DNA of 64,000 bases, from NCBI GenBank assembly GCA_000708835.1, contig DF236991.1, positions 124,001 to 188,000 of the forward strand, read 5' to 3'. Shown here in pieces: positions 27,483 to 39,300 of the stretch. The DNA comes from Klebsormidium nitens. Its lineage: Eukaryota > Streptophyta > Klebsormidiophyceae > Klebsormidiales > Klebsormidiaceae. The number at the start of each line of letters is the position of its first letter. Position 1 is the stretch's first letter. The notes under the pieces were generated by a model, which worked only from the letters and a program-made list of their open reading frames with translations, ran no database searches and was not told the DNA's origin. Made by a program: the position numbers and the translations under genes.

Positions 27483-27551
27483 AGGCGATGATGATTTCGC
27501 AACTTGGGATGTATGAGTATCCCATTGGCTCACAGTTCTCGTCTGAAGCCT
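27483..27551 (+). ncRNA. Box C/D snoRNA-like unit with canonical boxes
   Basis: AGGC (27483-27486) pairs with GCCT (27548-27551). Box C ATGATGA is at 27488-27494 and box D CTGA at 27543-27546, with one unpaired base on each side. The internal stem TGGGAT/ATCCCA (27505-27510, 27519-27524) has an 8-nt loop. This is the cleanest unit in the window. Confidence 0.55.
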
Positions 27552-28000
27552 GCGAGGACCGTTTATACCATTCCGTCTCCGACTGAGTCGGTTTTCATAA
27601 AACTGGGTGCTGAATGAATCTGATCAACATCGCTTCATCGTAGATATTTGAAAAAGTGCTTTTGCCTGATCGTGTCCAGTTGCTGTTTCCTGACAGCCAC
27701 TGAGCGACCCTCCGGTCACGGGTTGTAACCAAATTCTCGATAGATGGGAAAAGTAGGCAAGGAAAGGCGGCGCGCTGCCGACGCACAGCTAAAACGCGTC
27801 GCGGATCTACTTCTTAATATGTCTTTGCCCTCGGTGGCTAGACGAAGTGTTGCGCCAAGCCGAATCAGGGCGAATCAGCGCTGCCGACGCACGCGACGTG
27901 GACAAGAGGAAGCGGCCGCGGCGCCACCGTCGACATGGTGGGCGGCCAGCAAAAGAGCTGCAGGTGGGTTATCAAGAAACTTTCCTTCAACAAAGTTTTC

Positions 28001-28030
28001 TTGCAAATCTCTTTCTTGCAAATCTCTTTC
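28001..28030. repeat. 15-bp perfect tandem duplication
   Basis: TTGCAAATCTCTTTC occurs at 28001-28015 and 28016-28030, followed by a third partial CTCTTTC. Confidence 0.95.
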
Positions 28031-29481
28031 TCTTTCTTGCTTTCCTGCGATTCTCGAAAATGACGTCTTGGGATCCACACATTCAGCGAATTCGACGCCC
28101 GCAGCGCGCTTGATGGACCGCCCGAGATTGTGAACACACGTTCAAAGCAGCAGACTTTGATGAGGCTGAGAAGAGAGGTAAGGTTAACCTTCGCAAACGC
28201 CGGATGGCAGATCGCGTCGAGCTCAATGCAGCCTTTTGCTGTTGGGAGGTTCGAATTGACTGTGACTGGTCTTGATGGATATTTTTGCATCCTTGACATT
28301 TTTGACGCAGAAGGCCATCACAGCCGCAGCTGACAGCAGCTTCGCAACCGTTCCGTTCCTCTAAGTGAAATGGAGGTTTCTGTATTGGGTGTGTTCTATT
28401 GTTGGCAAACACACTGCTTAGCTGGCAGTCAGGTCGGATGCTTCACGGAACATTTGCTTCCTACCCAAACCTGCGGCCTGCACAATCAGATCTTTAGCAC
28501 GTTTGTGCTAAGTCTTTCTTTTCTCTCTATTCAAACCGTTGTTGAAGTGCATACATTTTGTAGCGATTAGGCTTTGTCGGATTTGGCTTGGGATTCGCGG
28601 ATGGTAACTCGCTTCATTCGTCATTGGAAACGAACGCTATTTTCTTGATATACCTCTCCAGAATCATCTCTTAAGTTCTGCCTGCAGGGGCTTTGACGGT
28701 ACTTGGACGGAGCCGCAGCGGTAGAACGCAAGCTCCTGATTCCGGAGGACGGAAGGCGGGACGGAACTAGAAGCCGGACGGAAAGTCCTTGCGGTCACAA
28801 GAATGCTTAAGGCAGGGCGCCCGCTCCGACCGAAACAGATGTAGACAACTTAGCGCATTCGAAATGGTTGTGCTTCAGCCTAGGCTAATTACTACTGCAG
28901 TTGGGTTAGAACGAAGTCATGTTTTTGTGTCAGTGCTGCCGAAGTTGTTGGCATCGATAATCGCAGATCCAAGAGCAAATGCTGCGAGCTTCGGGTGAAA
29001 CTTTCTTCGAAGTTTGGATCCACACAGTGAGTCCGTTCTTTCATTTCAAAGTGTGGGTTTTGACACCGCGCACCGCACGCCCAGCGCGTTGCGGCTCATT
29101 AAATATATCGCAATTACTAAATTGGGCCGGTATCATGGCTGTACTGACTCAGCGTGCTCTCAGAGAAATTGAGCATGGCGTATTGGTCGTTTCAGATCGA
29201 TCTTGCTGCTTGCAGAATGAACAATTGGCAAATCTGTAATACAGCACGTGATCGGAGTACACGGCTTTTTTTTTGCGTCCAATATACCTGCCGGCGCCCG
29301 TCTATCATGCATGGTGCTGCGCACGCGCATGCGGCGAAGTATCGCTGGCCGCAAATGCTTCGTACTAGCCATAATGACTTCCGGCGACGATGTCCAATTG
29401 CTGACTCGGTGACCGTCGTGACGTACAGCTAGTTGGCGGCAGCTTTCAATCCGCAACCCTGCAGTGCCCGGCCCACCTTAT

Positions 29482-29927
29482 TGCATATATGTATGAGGGC
29501 CGGGCCGGGGCCCGGGGGCGCTTCGTCCACCTGATATCCGCGTGACTTAGTACGCACATATGGCTACTTAAACCGGCGCGCTTTCACGCGGACTGACGTC
29601 TCTGCCAACGTGCGCTGAACAGCCCTGAGCGGCATGCACGGATTGCATCATTCGATGATTGTGACATTGCATTGACATGTCGAGTTGCAAGTGTCCAACC
29701 TTGAACGGAACGTGACGGACTGCACATTCAGATATCGAGGCTTACGTGCTATTCTCAGCGTTATTGAACGCACACATACGGCTCATCGAGCTCGCGTCGA
29801 GTCCATCGGACTCATAACACGTAAGCCTTTCCTAATCAGGCAGCTTCCTTCAGCCCGGCCGGCCAGCCGGGCCGTACGCGGCCGCCGCCGCCGCCCGGCT
29901 GAGCCCGGGGCTGCACCTATATATGCA
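29482..29927. mobile_element. MITE-like GC-rich element with short inverted ends (candidate)
   Basis: TGCATATAT at 29482-29490 is matched by its reverse complement ATATATGCA at 29919-29927. Just inside each end is a very GC-rich run (GGGCCGGGCCGG; CCGGCCGGCCAGCCGGG and a GCC run). No ORF spans it. Length is 446 bp. I did not find a clear target-site duplication. Confidence 0.4.
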
Positions 29928-30225
29928 TCCATTGTGTTTTAAAGGATTTGTTATCTTCCAACTCTGAGACTTAATTTCAATATAAAGTAGATTCTGCAAA
30001 CTTGTTGGATATAATTGTCGTGCAGTACACGGACTCACTGTGAACTTGACTCACTTACTCGTGGACCTAGTGCTCTCAAATTTACTAGGACGCGTCTATC
30101 AGCGCTTGCTGCAACGGGTTCAAAAGAGGTCAAGTTGTGCGTATACCTATCAACATCAGACACTAAATGAGCAATCCTTATGCTCGTCATGTTAGCAACT
30201 CATAGCCTCGCCGCCAAACCTCAAT

Positions 30226-30395
30226 TTACAAGCTTGGCGGGACATAGCCGTTGGCCTTGCAATGGGGGAAGAAGTTGTCCGGTGGATTGAACCCGTCGCA
30301 GCCAGCGGAGTCGCAGCATACGTATCTGCCTTGCGAATCGTTGTTGTAGTAGCAGCGGACGGGGAAGGCCGCTGCGCCCCCGGTCCCACAGACGC
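30226..30395 (-). other. Terminal six-cysteine module exon 10
   Basis: The exon opens after a TGCAG acceptor in phase 1, encodes one complete module and ends PPSL-stop where sister exons continue into a linker. I see no decayed copies upstream of it, unlike exons 7-9. Confidence 0.8.
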
Positions 30396-33300
30396 CTGCA
30401 TTGATAACAAGTGTCAATCAAGGAGAGTGGCGCCCCTTTGAGGCTGTGACAATGCCCAACTGCTCTACTGCCGACTGCCAACTACCCCAATCACCAACGT
30501 TTTGACGCTTCAGATGACGTGAGTTCACGAGAAGCTCAGATGAAACAATGCGCCCAGTTTTTGTGGTCGATCGCCTCATGACTGTGCCTAGACACTGCTT
30601 TAGGCAATACCCTAGCGGATTCCGCAACGTATAGCTTGTCGAATGCAAGAGTGAAAAATACAAGAACAGAATTGTCAAAAATAAGAAGCAAAAGCGCTCG
30701 GTTGTGGGTAAGAACACTCAAAGAGTGTTATGAGCCCTCAGCGTCTTAGAGAAGATGAGAATCGAGAAAAGGGCTTGGCTTGCAGCCCACACCGCGCTCG
30801 CTTATTCCCAAAATGGAAGCTCTGTACCAGAACGACCAAAAGCAAATCCCCGTCAAGAGGGCCAATCTCTCCTGAGTACAAGGTATTGTATCAACATAAC
30901 CTCCTTGACCACAAAAGGTGGGGTTGTTGCTTGCCTTGCGATCCACTTGGGGGCCCCGAATTAGGGGGCGGGGAAGTTTCGGGGCTCCCGACGCCATAGC
31001 CGGGCGGCACATATCCGTTCGCCTTGCAGTGGGGGAAGAGATTGTCGGGCGGGTTGAAGCCGTCACAGCCGGCCGCGTCGCAGCAGACGTAGCGGCCCTG
31101 GGGGTCGCTGTTGAAGTAGCACCGGGTGGGGAAAGCGCCGGCGGCACCGGAGCCACAAATGCCTGCGGGTGGGAACGGGTTATCGCTTGGTTAATTAAGC
31201 CCGGACACTTGAACCCAAGTGCTATCTAGAACATCTTGTCCGAAGGGGCAGCAGCACTTGTAGCGCCCCTGGGGGTCGCTGTCACTTGAAGTAGCACCGG
31301 GTGGGGAAAGCGCCGGCGGCACCGGAGCGGCAAACGCCTGCGTTTAGGAACGGGTTATCGCTTGGTTAGTAAAGTGCATGCACTTGAACCCACTTGATAT
31401 TTGGAACGTTCTGTCCAACTAGGCAGCAGCAGACGTAGCGGCCCTGGGGGTCGTTGTTGAAGTAGCACCGGGTGGGGAAAGCGCCGGCGGGACCGGAGCC
31501 ACAAACGCCTGCGGTTAGGAACATTCGTTAGCGCAGATGGTTAATGAAACCCGTCCACCTGACCGAAATCGAACTTTGGAACGAAGGGGAAGCAGCAGAC
31601 GTAGCGCCCCTGTGACGTCAAAATTGTTGAAACAGCACCGAGTGGGGAAAGCGCCGGCGGCACCGGAGCCACATACGCCTGGACGGAGACACGGGTTAAT
31701 GCTCATTGGTTTACAGACCCGGCATTTGAAGGGCCATTCCGTCAGCTGCTAATAAGCGACAGAGGGTTTGATAAGAACGGGTTACTATACGGTCCGCCAA
31801 ATTTAGCTGTTTGACCGCCTTTCTGATCTGATCAAGCGCACAGATGGGCCGTCCGTTAAGGGCGGGGGAGCCACGAATGACGGCACTTTTGACAGGTTGT
31901 GGCCAAATTCGTACGAAACATTCGCCGATTAAAAGAATGTTTTGAGTCGGACGGATGCGACACGGGCCGTTCGATTGCATTAGCCTACCAATCGGACGGC
32001 TCGACTTCTCTGAGCAGCTCAGACACCAGACTTGGCCCGATTCAACGGTCCAAGAGACTCATGGAACTTCACCTTGTGACCCACTGGGGGGTACTGAAGG
32101 CGGGGCAGTTGCCGGGGGGGTAGAAGGACTCCCGACGCCATAGCCGGGGGGCGCGTATCCGTTGGCTTTGCAGTGGGGGATCAGGTTGTCAGGAGGGTTG
32201 AATCCGTTGCAGCCTGCCGAATCGCAGCACACGTAGCGCCCTTGGGGGTCGTTGTTGAAATAGCATCGGGTTGGGAACGGGCTCGCAGCGCCTGACCCGC
32301 ACACACCTGCACGAAGGATGAGGTTAGTGCCAATCTGGTCAACTTCAGCTTTTTAAATTTTGACTAGATTTTCACTCTAGCGCCTTTGGCGGTCGTTGTT
32401 TGGAATAGCACCGGGCGGGGAAAGCGCCAGCGGTTCTGGACCCACAATCGCCTGCACGTAGGAACGGGTTAGCGCTTTGTCAGTAAAGCGGCCACTTGTC
32501 CGAAATCGAGATTTGGAACTCTTGTCCGTAGTGGAAGCAGCACACGTCGAGCCCCTGTGAAGTCGTTGTTGAAGTAACACCGGGTGGAGAAAGCGTCAGC
32601 GGCACCAATGCTAAACGCCTACGGGTTAGAAATGGGTCAGTAGACAGTTTGATGAACCTGGTCGCTTGACCAGACTTGTGATGGACAACCGCAACACTGG
32701 GCCGTCAGTTAAGGGCACGGGTGTGACAAGAGCCTGCACGTAGGAACGGGGTAATGCAGACTTTGTCAATGGTGGCTGCTTGCTAGATTTCGGACCTGGA
32801 GAACTGCGAGAATGGGCAGGACCCACAATTGCCTACACGTAGAAACGGCTTAGTGCAGGATTCATCAAAGCTTGCCGCTGACAGATTTGAGATTTGACGG
32901 TTGCGAGGTGGGCCAATCGACTTTCCGGAACAATCCTCCGACCAGCTCAATCCGGCAATAAGCTCAAAGAAGAGCCCCAAATCATCAAGTAGTCCCCACT
33001 GGACTCTTTTGGAATCTGGAAAAAGAGCGATGGCGACGCGACTAGTGGCGGGGGCGTTCCCGCCGGGATGCATGGACATCTAGAAAAAGCTAAGGGATCG
33101 ATTCTTGGGTAGCCTCGAGCAAAATGGTGGACTTTAGTTGCTTTGACTTAATGCTTAGCCAGTGCGGAACGCGGGCCACCCAAAACTGCCGGATACAACG
33201 AATGGCTCAGCGAAAGTTGAGCTGACGGATCGCCTAGAAAGGCATATCGAGCAGATAAGAGATCGCTTTAAAAAATCCTCTTTAACGCGAACTTTTGCCC

Positions 33301-36300
33301 GGCGTACTGATTTACTTCCATCGGCTTCATTCTCGGCCCGTCATCCTGAAACGCTCCTCATCTCAATAGGGGTTCTTGCGGTAAACCTCTTTTCTTCAAT
33401 TTCGTAAATTCTTCGAATGCCTCAAATGCTCGAATCCAAAGATCCAGAAATCCAAGAAAACCAAAACGAGCCCCTCGTATGCAAACTGCTTTCTAGAAGC
33501 CGATTGCGCTCGCCCGGACCTGTTTGGATTCGACGGTTTCAAAGGACAGCATCTTGCGTATCGTGGCAGAGTAAGCAGTCGAGAAGGGCGGCTTCAAAGG
33601 ACGGCACTTTGCGTCACCAGTCGAAAAAGCTCAAACCTTGTGTAGAAGGTGGCTTGCCTGGCCAAGCCTGCAACTATGGCTACGTGCCGCGAAACACGAC
33701 TTAAAGTACAGGAATGGCAAACCGAGCAGTTGGACCTCACCTTGTGACCCACTGGGGGGCTCCGAAGGCGGGGAAGTCTGGGGGGGGTTAGGAGGGTTTC
33801 CAGAATCCGGGGTCACAATTAGTCCACCACTGGCCTTGCAATGAGGTTCCAAGTTGTCTGGAGGATTGAACCCGTCACACCCTTCCAGGTCGCAGCAAAC
33901 GTAGCGGCCCTGGGGGTCGTTGTTGAAATAGCATCGGATTGGGTACGGGCTCGCATAGCCGAGCCCGCAAAGACCTGCACATAGGATTAGGTTAGTGTCA
34001 GGTTTGCGAACCCAGGTATTTGGCTAGGTTTCTATAAGTAGCGCCCGAGGGGGTCGTTGTTGAAGTAGCATCGGATTGGGCACGGGCTCGCATTGCCGAG
34101 CCTGCAAAAACCTGCACGTGGGATCAGGTTAGTGCCAATTTTTCCAAACCCGGCTTTGACCAGGTTCCTTTCTATAGCGCCCGAGGGGGTCGCTTTGTTT
34201 AAATTACATCGGATTGGGTACGGACTCGCATTGCCGAGCCCGGCAAAGACTTGCACGAAGGATTGATTAAAGCCAAGTTTATCAAACCCAGCTATTTGAC
34301 GAGGTTTCCATTTGTGGCGCCCTGGGGTTCGTTGTTGAAATATCATCGGATTGGATACGGGCCTGCATTGCCGAGCCCTCAAAGACCTGCGACGCGAGAC
34401 CCGCCTTTGTTTTTAGCATCTATAGCTGGTGTTTCAGGAAACAAGTGAGGTTTCGGCTGCAGCCCAGATTGGTAGCTAGCTTTTGACAAGCGGGCCGGTT
34501 ACTAGGGACGCCACGCGCAACCAAAGTGTGACGCTCGGATCCTTTGGCTTATCTGCTTTCAATCTCCGGCGATTTGAGCGAATGGCCACTCGTGGATGGA
34601 GTGGCAGTGGTCATTAGGGTCCAGTGACGTGTTGCTTGCCAATTCTCTTACAAGTATGTCTGACTACCTGCTTGACGGATGGAGCAACAATGGTGAATCA
34701 GAAAGCTGGGGACATGATGGGGCCAAAACCAAGTTCATCAGCCGTACGACTCAAGCGGCCGGGTTCTTGCAGACTTGAACGAGCTCGGCTTTACATCGAG
34801 TTCCGGATCCAGAGGCTTCTTCTGCTTGCAGACCTGGTGACCTAGACAGATCCTCTTGGTCAAAAGTATGAGACCAGAGTCGTTGATTCGCCCTTGAATG
34901 CGGCGTGATTAAGATGGGTGACGTAGAATGCGGAAATGGCTGACACAGAAGTCAAAATGACTGGTAAGAGAAGTCGAACAATCAGCGCAAATCCGTTTCC
35001 GGAGGGGAGTTTCACCTTGAGGATTAGCGACTGGCGGCGGAAACGGAATTGGGGCCGGCGTCGGACCGGGGTTCGGAGGACCTGCGATTTGAAAAACCAG
35101 CAAATACGATCCTGATGTGGACTGCCTTGGGACGACCCAGGGACGTTCCGGTTTCCTGCCTTGTTTCGCTCTTAGGGAAGGAGTCAAGAGGAACCAAAGG
35201 GGTTCTGAAAAGCCTCACGTCGTCACGCACTTGCCGTTCATTTCCCGTCCTCCAACAACCAACTTGGTCAAAGTAGGGCTGAAGAAGCGCTGCCTCAATA
35301 TATAAACGCTGTTCCCGCTCAGATACACATCATTATTTTCAACGTCCATTCACCATATCCCCCAGGTTAAGAGGTCCCCGCCGTTTTGCAATGATTTAAC
35401 TCCTACCAGAAACAAATCTTCTTCGTCGCAATTGAACGGAATTCTGAAAACGTGACAACGAGAGGTCAATGCAGACCTGCCGGAATTTCGAAGTGATTTA
35501 AAGGGAACCGAGCTCCAAGAAACTCCCACAGGAGGCGCACGATAGAGGCCATTGGATCCCCCTTGGATGCAGAGTTTCTGGTCAATTCAGATTCTTAGAA
35601 ACTTAGAAACTTAAGAGTTGTTAATGCCCCAAGTGCCACAAAAAGGGCGTTTGAGCGCATGACTCTTCATTGAAGCGATTTACCGCAAACCGCAAAATTT
35701 ACTTGGGGCTATCGGATAGTCATTTGGGCTGGGCACAATCCCCGAGCCAACGCACAGTGGCGTCATTCCGTCTGGTCCAATCGGACCGCACAATCCGTCG
35801 CAGCACACGTAGTGTTTGCCATCAGCGTACAGGCACGCGCGGAAGAACGTATCGTCGTCGCAGAGACGTGAATCTGCAATTGTTTCCCAAGAGAAGCTTT
35901 GAATATCTCGGAATTCTTGTGTTTCGGGATGCCTTTGTTGTAGGAAAGTGCATTCTAGATTTAATCTTCCTCGTGCTCCATCCGCTTTTGTGGGCCTGTC
36001 AAAACGCAGATCGGCTGAAATGAATGAATGAAACAGGTTGTCGCTTGGGCTGAGAGACCTGTCGGGGTCGAGAAACCTCAGATCCCTCTTGCGGAAATGA
36101 AGGCCTCGCAGAAGATCGCGTCTAGCGTTCAATTTCCGTCGCAACAAAAGCTGGCAGGCTACAGTGCAGGTCGAAGTCGGATGGAAATAGAGTGCCCAGA
36201 CAACCAAACAACGGACGGAGCAATCGAACCTCAAGAAGAGTCTAGAGCAACCGCTAAAATGTCTTGAGTTTTCGGGTCTAAAAGATTGATAGCACGGGGG

Positions 36301-39300
36301 GGTCTTGATTAGAAACGCAACAAACACACCTCGAAACATGCAAAATCCACAACTGCGACCATATAATATGACGCACCAGGAATTGCCTTTAAATTTTAGG
36401 CACGAGATCGTTCGCAGATGATACAAACACCGTGTCCGTCGCTGACTTCAAGTCGATAACTTACCCCCGAAACCGACAGCCGCTAGCGGGCCCGAATAGC
36501 CTTGCGCCGTAGCAATCACTTCTGGAAATTGACCGTTCACGAGCCTGCAAAAAGTTTTTACCGCAGCTTTGCTTTGCTTCCGCGTCTAGTAGACGCGGTT
36601 AATCGTTCGTCGATCATTTAGCATTCGTTTCATTGGCATGAGCGAGGGTTCTTTTTGTAAGAACGTTCCACAAGCGATACCCTGTGACAACTTCTTGCTC
36701 TTTGGAACGCACAAGGAACGCGACGTGTGTACAGTCTGGATAGATTTTACTTTGCAGGGTACCAGCGGGTTGAGCTGTGCCATGCTGGGAAGAATGGCTT
36801 CCCAGGAAACTCAGCCGCTTTTCTGTCGAAGAGTATTCTGATTGCAAAGACTGACACGAAGTCGAACACGTGTCGTTCAACCTGGAGCAGATCAATCAAG
36901 TGCCTAATGCAAGAGGACGAGAAGCTTTCGTAGAATCGACTCAGCGTCCTCCAATCGAGGTACGTGTAATTTGACAAAACTTTTCGATGAAAGAAGGAAA
37001 ATCTGAGGCATAAGGAGACGAGTACCAAAGACCGTCTGGGAGACTGTCTTTCCATGCACGTCACACAGTGCAAAATTTCACAAAGGTACGAGAACAGATA
37101 TTCAGAAGGATGAACGGGGAAGAAGCAGCGCGAGTCGCTTCTTCGATCTCCTTTCAGATCATCAGATGTGCAGGAACGGTACATAGCCCTTGAGCTGACT
37201 GACAGTTGAGCTGCTTTTCCGACTGCCCTCGTAATTGGGCGACTGCAAAGTCCGTGGTTCTATTGCAAACCTCAGATTAAGCAGAGGACCTCTGAAGCCA
37301 TAAGACCTTAACATCCTCAACTTTCAAAACGATAGAGCAAATAACAACTTACGGAAGGGAGCACGTCCGTCCAGCAAATTCTTGGGGGCATGAGCAGCCA
37401 AAGTCGACAATGGTTCCGTTCGGGTCGTCCCAGGGCGGAGCCGACAACGTCTCCCGCTGCGGGAAGCATGTGCCTCCGTTCTGGCAAGGGTTGGGGTTGC
37501 ACACGTCATTACCTGAGGACGAGAAAAGCAGACGTTACTATAGCCAAACGAGATTTGTTTCTTTGGAGGCACGACGTGCTTCCATTCTGGCAAGGGTTGG
37601 GGTTGCAATCGTCAATACCTGAAAACAGATTCATCATGGCAAGCGAGATTCTAGCTTTGACAGCACGTGCTCCACTGTTGCAAAGGTGCACACGTCACGA
37701 CCTAAACAAGGAAATCCAGGCTTTAGAATTTTCTATTGTCCATCTCTTTTCTCGCGGGTGCATCCATCTCGGCAAGGGATGCGTCGCAGACCTCACAACT
37801 TTTACTCGGAGAAGCAGGTCTTGAAGGATCCCAGAAAAAACAGCCTGCAAATGTTGCAGCAACGGAGCATCTTGGGAGTTTAAAGACAGAAGACCTTTGA
37901 TTATTTTGCCCCCTCCAGCCTTTTGGCTCTAGTATCAAGGACAGGATTCGACGTTTCGTGTGAGCTCAGACTGCTATTGTAGGCAACTCAAGAGAGTTGC
38001 CAACTTCGGAGGTGCATCATGTATGTAAGAATAACACAGATGGTGGAATAGTTGGCATGCAACGAAGATGCTCGACAGGACGACTTGAACAAGGTCGCTG
38101 TTCGTGCTGGCCCTTCTTGGGGGGAACAAGAAGCTCTGCAAAACAAGTTCCTGGGTACAATCTCCAAAACCCCAGGTCTTCGGGTCAAAACCGATCGAGC
38201 TGAACGTCCTCAGCGAAACTTGACCAAGACTTTCCAAGACAAAAGTTGGGTTATTTTCTCTTTCTTTTGCGCTCTCTGCAGCTTGCCATTGCCATTGCCA
38301 TTGCAGCTAATCGCGTTAACTGCGTCAGCTTTTCAAGATGAGTTTTGACATGATTGGGTTCGTGGTGAAAAGCTGACAGTAGGTGACTGACTTTAGTCCC
38401 TGGTACCAGCTTCTGTTCGACCAAATCAGCTTTTACTCTGAGAAAGTATACTTCTGGAAGCCGCATAGGTGGTTCAAGCGCTTCTAGCTTCTGTGACACG
38501 ACCCATCCTATTGTTGCCTGGTCGATTGAATTGAAAGAGGAAGGTAAAACATGGTTCACAGTTACGTCTACGCATTCTGGTTTCTGCTTGCATCTACAAA
38601 CAGGAGGTTTTAGCTGCTTCCCAGGCCGTTTGCTGTTGGACCGTGTCCTATGGCTCTAACCTTCAAGGCTGGTACCGGTTAAGTCCAGTTGTTGAACATA
38701 TAACCACTTTCTAACCACCCCATAACCAGACTATGACCAGCCCTGATTATATAACCACTTTCTAACCAGCTTATAACCAGCCATGGTTAAGTGCCAAAAA
38801 ATTCCTGAGACTTCAGAGCATGATGACGGGCCTTACCTGGGATGTAGCAACTGGTGCGGTACGTGTAGTAGCCCTGCACGAGGCCCTGTACATATGGGGG
38901 CTTGCACTGACAGGAACGCTCGTAGAAATTCCCAAACGGCGAACTTGAGGACTTCTCACTACATGTGTTGCCTGCAAGGGCGCCGAAGGGGATGCGTCAG
39001 AATTATATGAGCACCCTTAACAGTTTTTCCGGTCAGCGATCAGGCTTTGGGATACGCGGTTTGTAAGTGTGAGGGCAGTCTATGCTTGATGACAAGAGGC
39101 AGGCAGGAATGAAGCACATGCTTCCTTTTTGAGGGAGAGCTTGAACGTTCGGGCCAAACAGCCAAACTGTCTTTGTGGATGGCAATGCAGGTCGCAATTT
39201 GCTCATGGGATGCCAGACCTAAAAACAACCGGTGGGAAAAACTTTTGTTCCAGGCAAGTTGATGCATTCAGCTGAGAACCTCTGACTCTGTCCTCTTGGT

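Larger units (their letters stand above)
8024..27551 (+). repeat. Dispersed array of box C/D-like stem-loop units
   Basis: Same-strand units share: closing stem, box-C-like RTGATGA or variant, internal hairpin, CTGA, closing stem. Clear members: 8024-8083 (CGGC/GCCG), 10342-10404, 12138-12195, 12869-12948, 13918-13983, 14260-14332, 15673-15737, 15811-15871, 15990-16052, 16898-16957, 17445-17507, 17929-18000, 26954-27031, 27483-27551. Weaker: 6875-6934, 9808-9870, 10811-10878, 14878-14956, 15377-15439, 16467-16540, 18135-18190, 18471-18546, 21819-21880. Spacing is mostly 200-600 bp between 12 and 18.6 kb. Stems differ in sequence but stay paired. Function inferred only. Confidence 0.7.
22930..27960 (+). 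repeat. Diverged repeat with GC-rich core, four copies
   Basis: Copies near 22930-23100, 25025-25200, 26560-26650 (partial) and 27790-27960. They share CGCCGG(C/T)AAGACG, GGCGCC, GCGCTGC(T/C)GACG and, in three, a GGCCGC(GG/C)-rich block followed by CATG. No copy keeps a common open frame, so I cannot say whether it was once coding. Confidence 0.55.
18901..30225. other. Gene-poor repeat region left of the secreted modular gene
   Basis: Contains the GC-core repeats, two clear snoRNA-like units (26954, 27483), weak ones near 20500 and 21195, and the MITE-like element. Short ORFs are numerous but none carries a motif. The last part (28.1-30.2 kb) is the 3' flank of the minus-strand secreted gene. 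Confidence 0.5.

Noticed and set aside
6875-27551. CRISPR-like array
   Set aside because: Units are structured and diverged, spacing is irregular and the genome is eukaryotic.
34030-34110. Extra six-cysteine exon before exon 7
   Set aside because: Reads correctly for half a module and then hits a stop, with no donor; treated as a decayed copy.
35680-36426. 248-codon continuous minus-strand ORF
   Set aside because: Only its last 57-64 codons are the real exon 5; the rest is intron sequence read in frame.
37570-37618. Second EGF exon (DDCNPNPCQNGS)
   Set aside because: Lacks the second half of the domain and a good donor; fits the decayed-head pattern instead.
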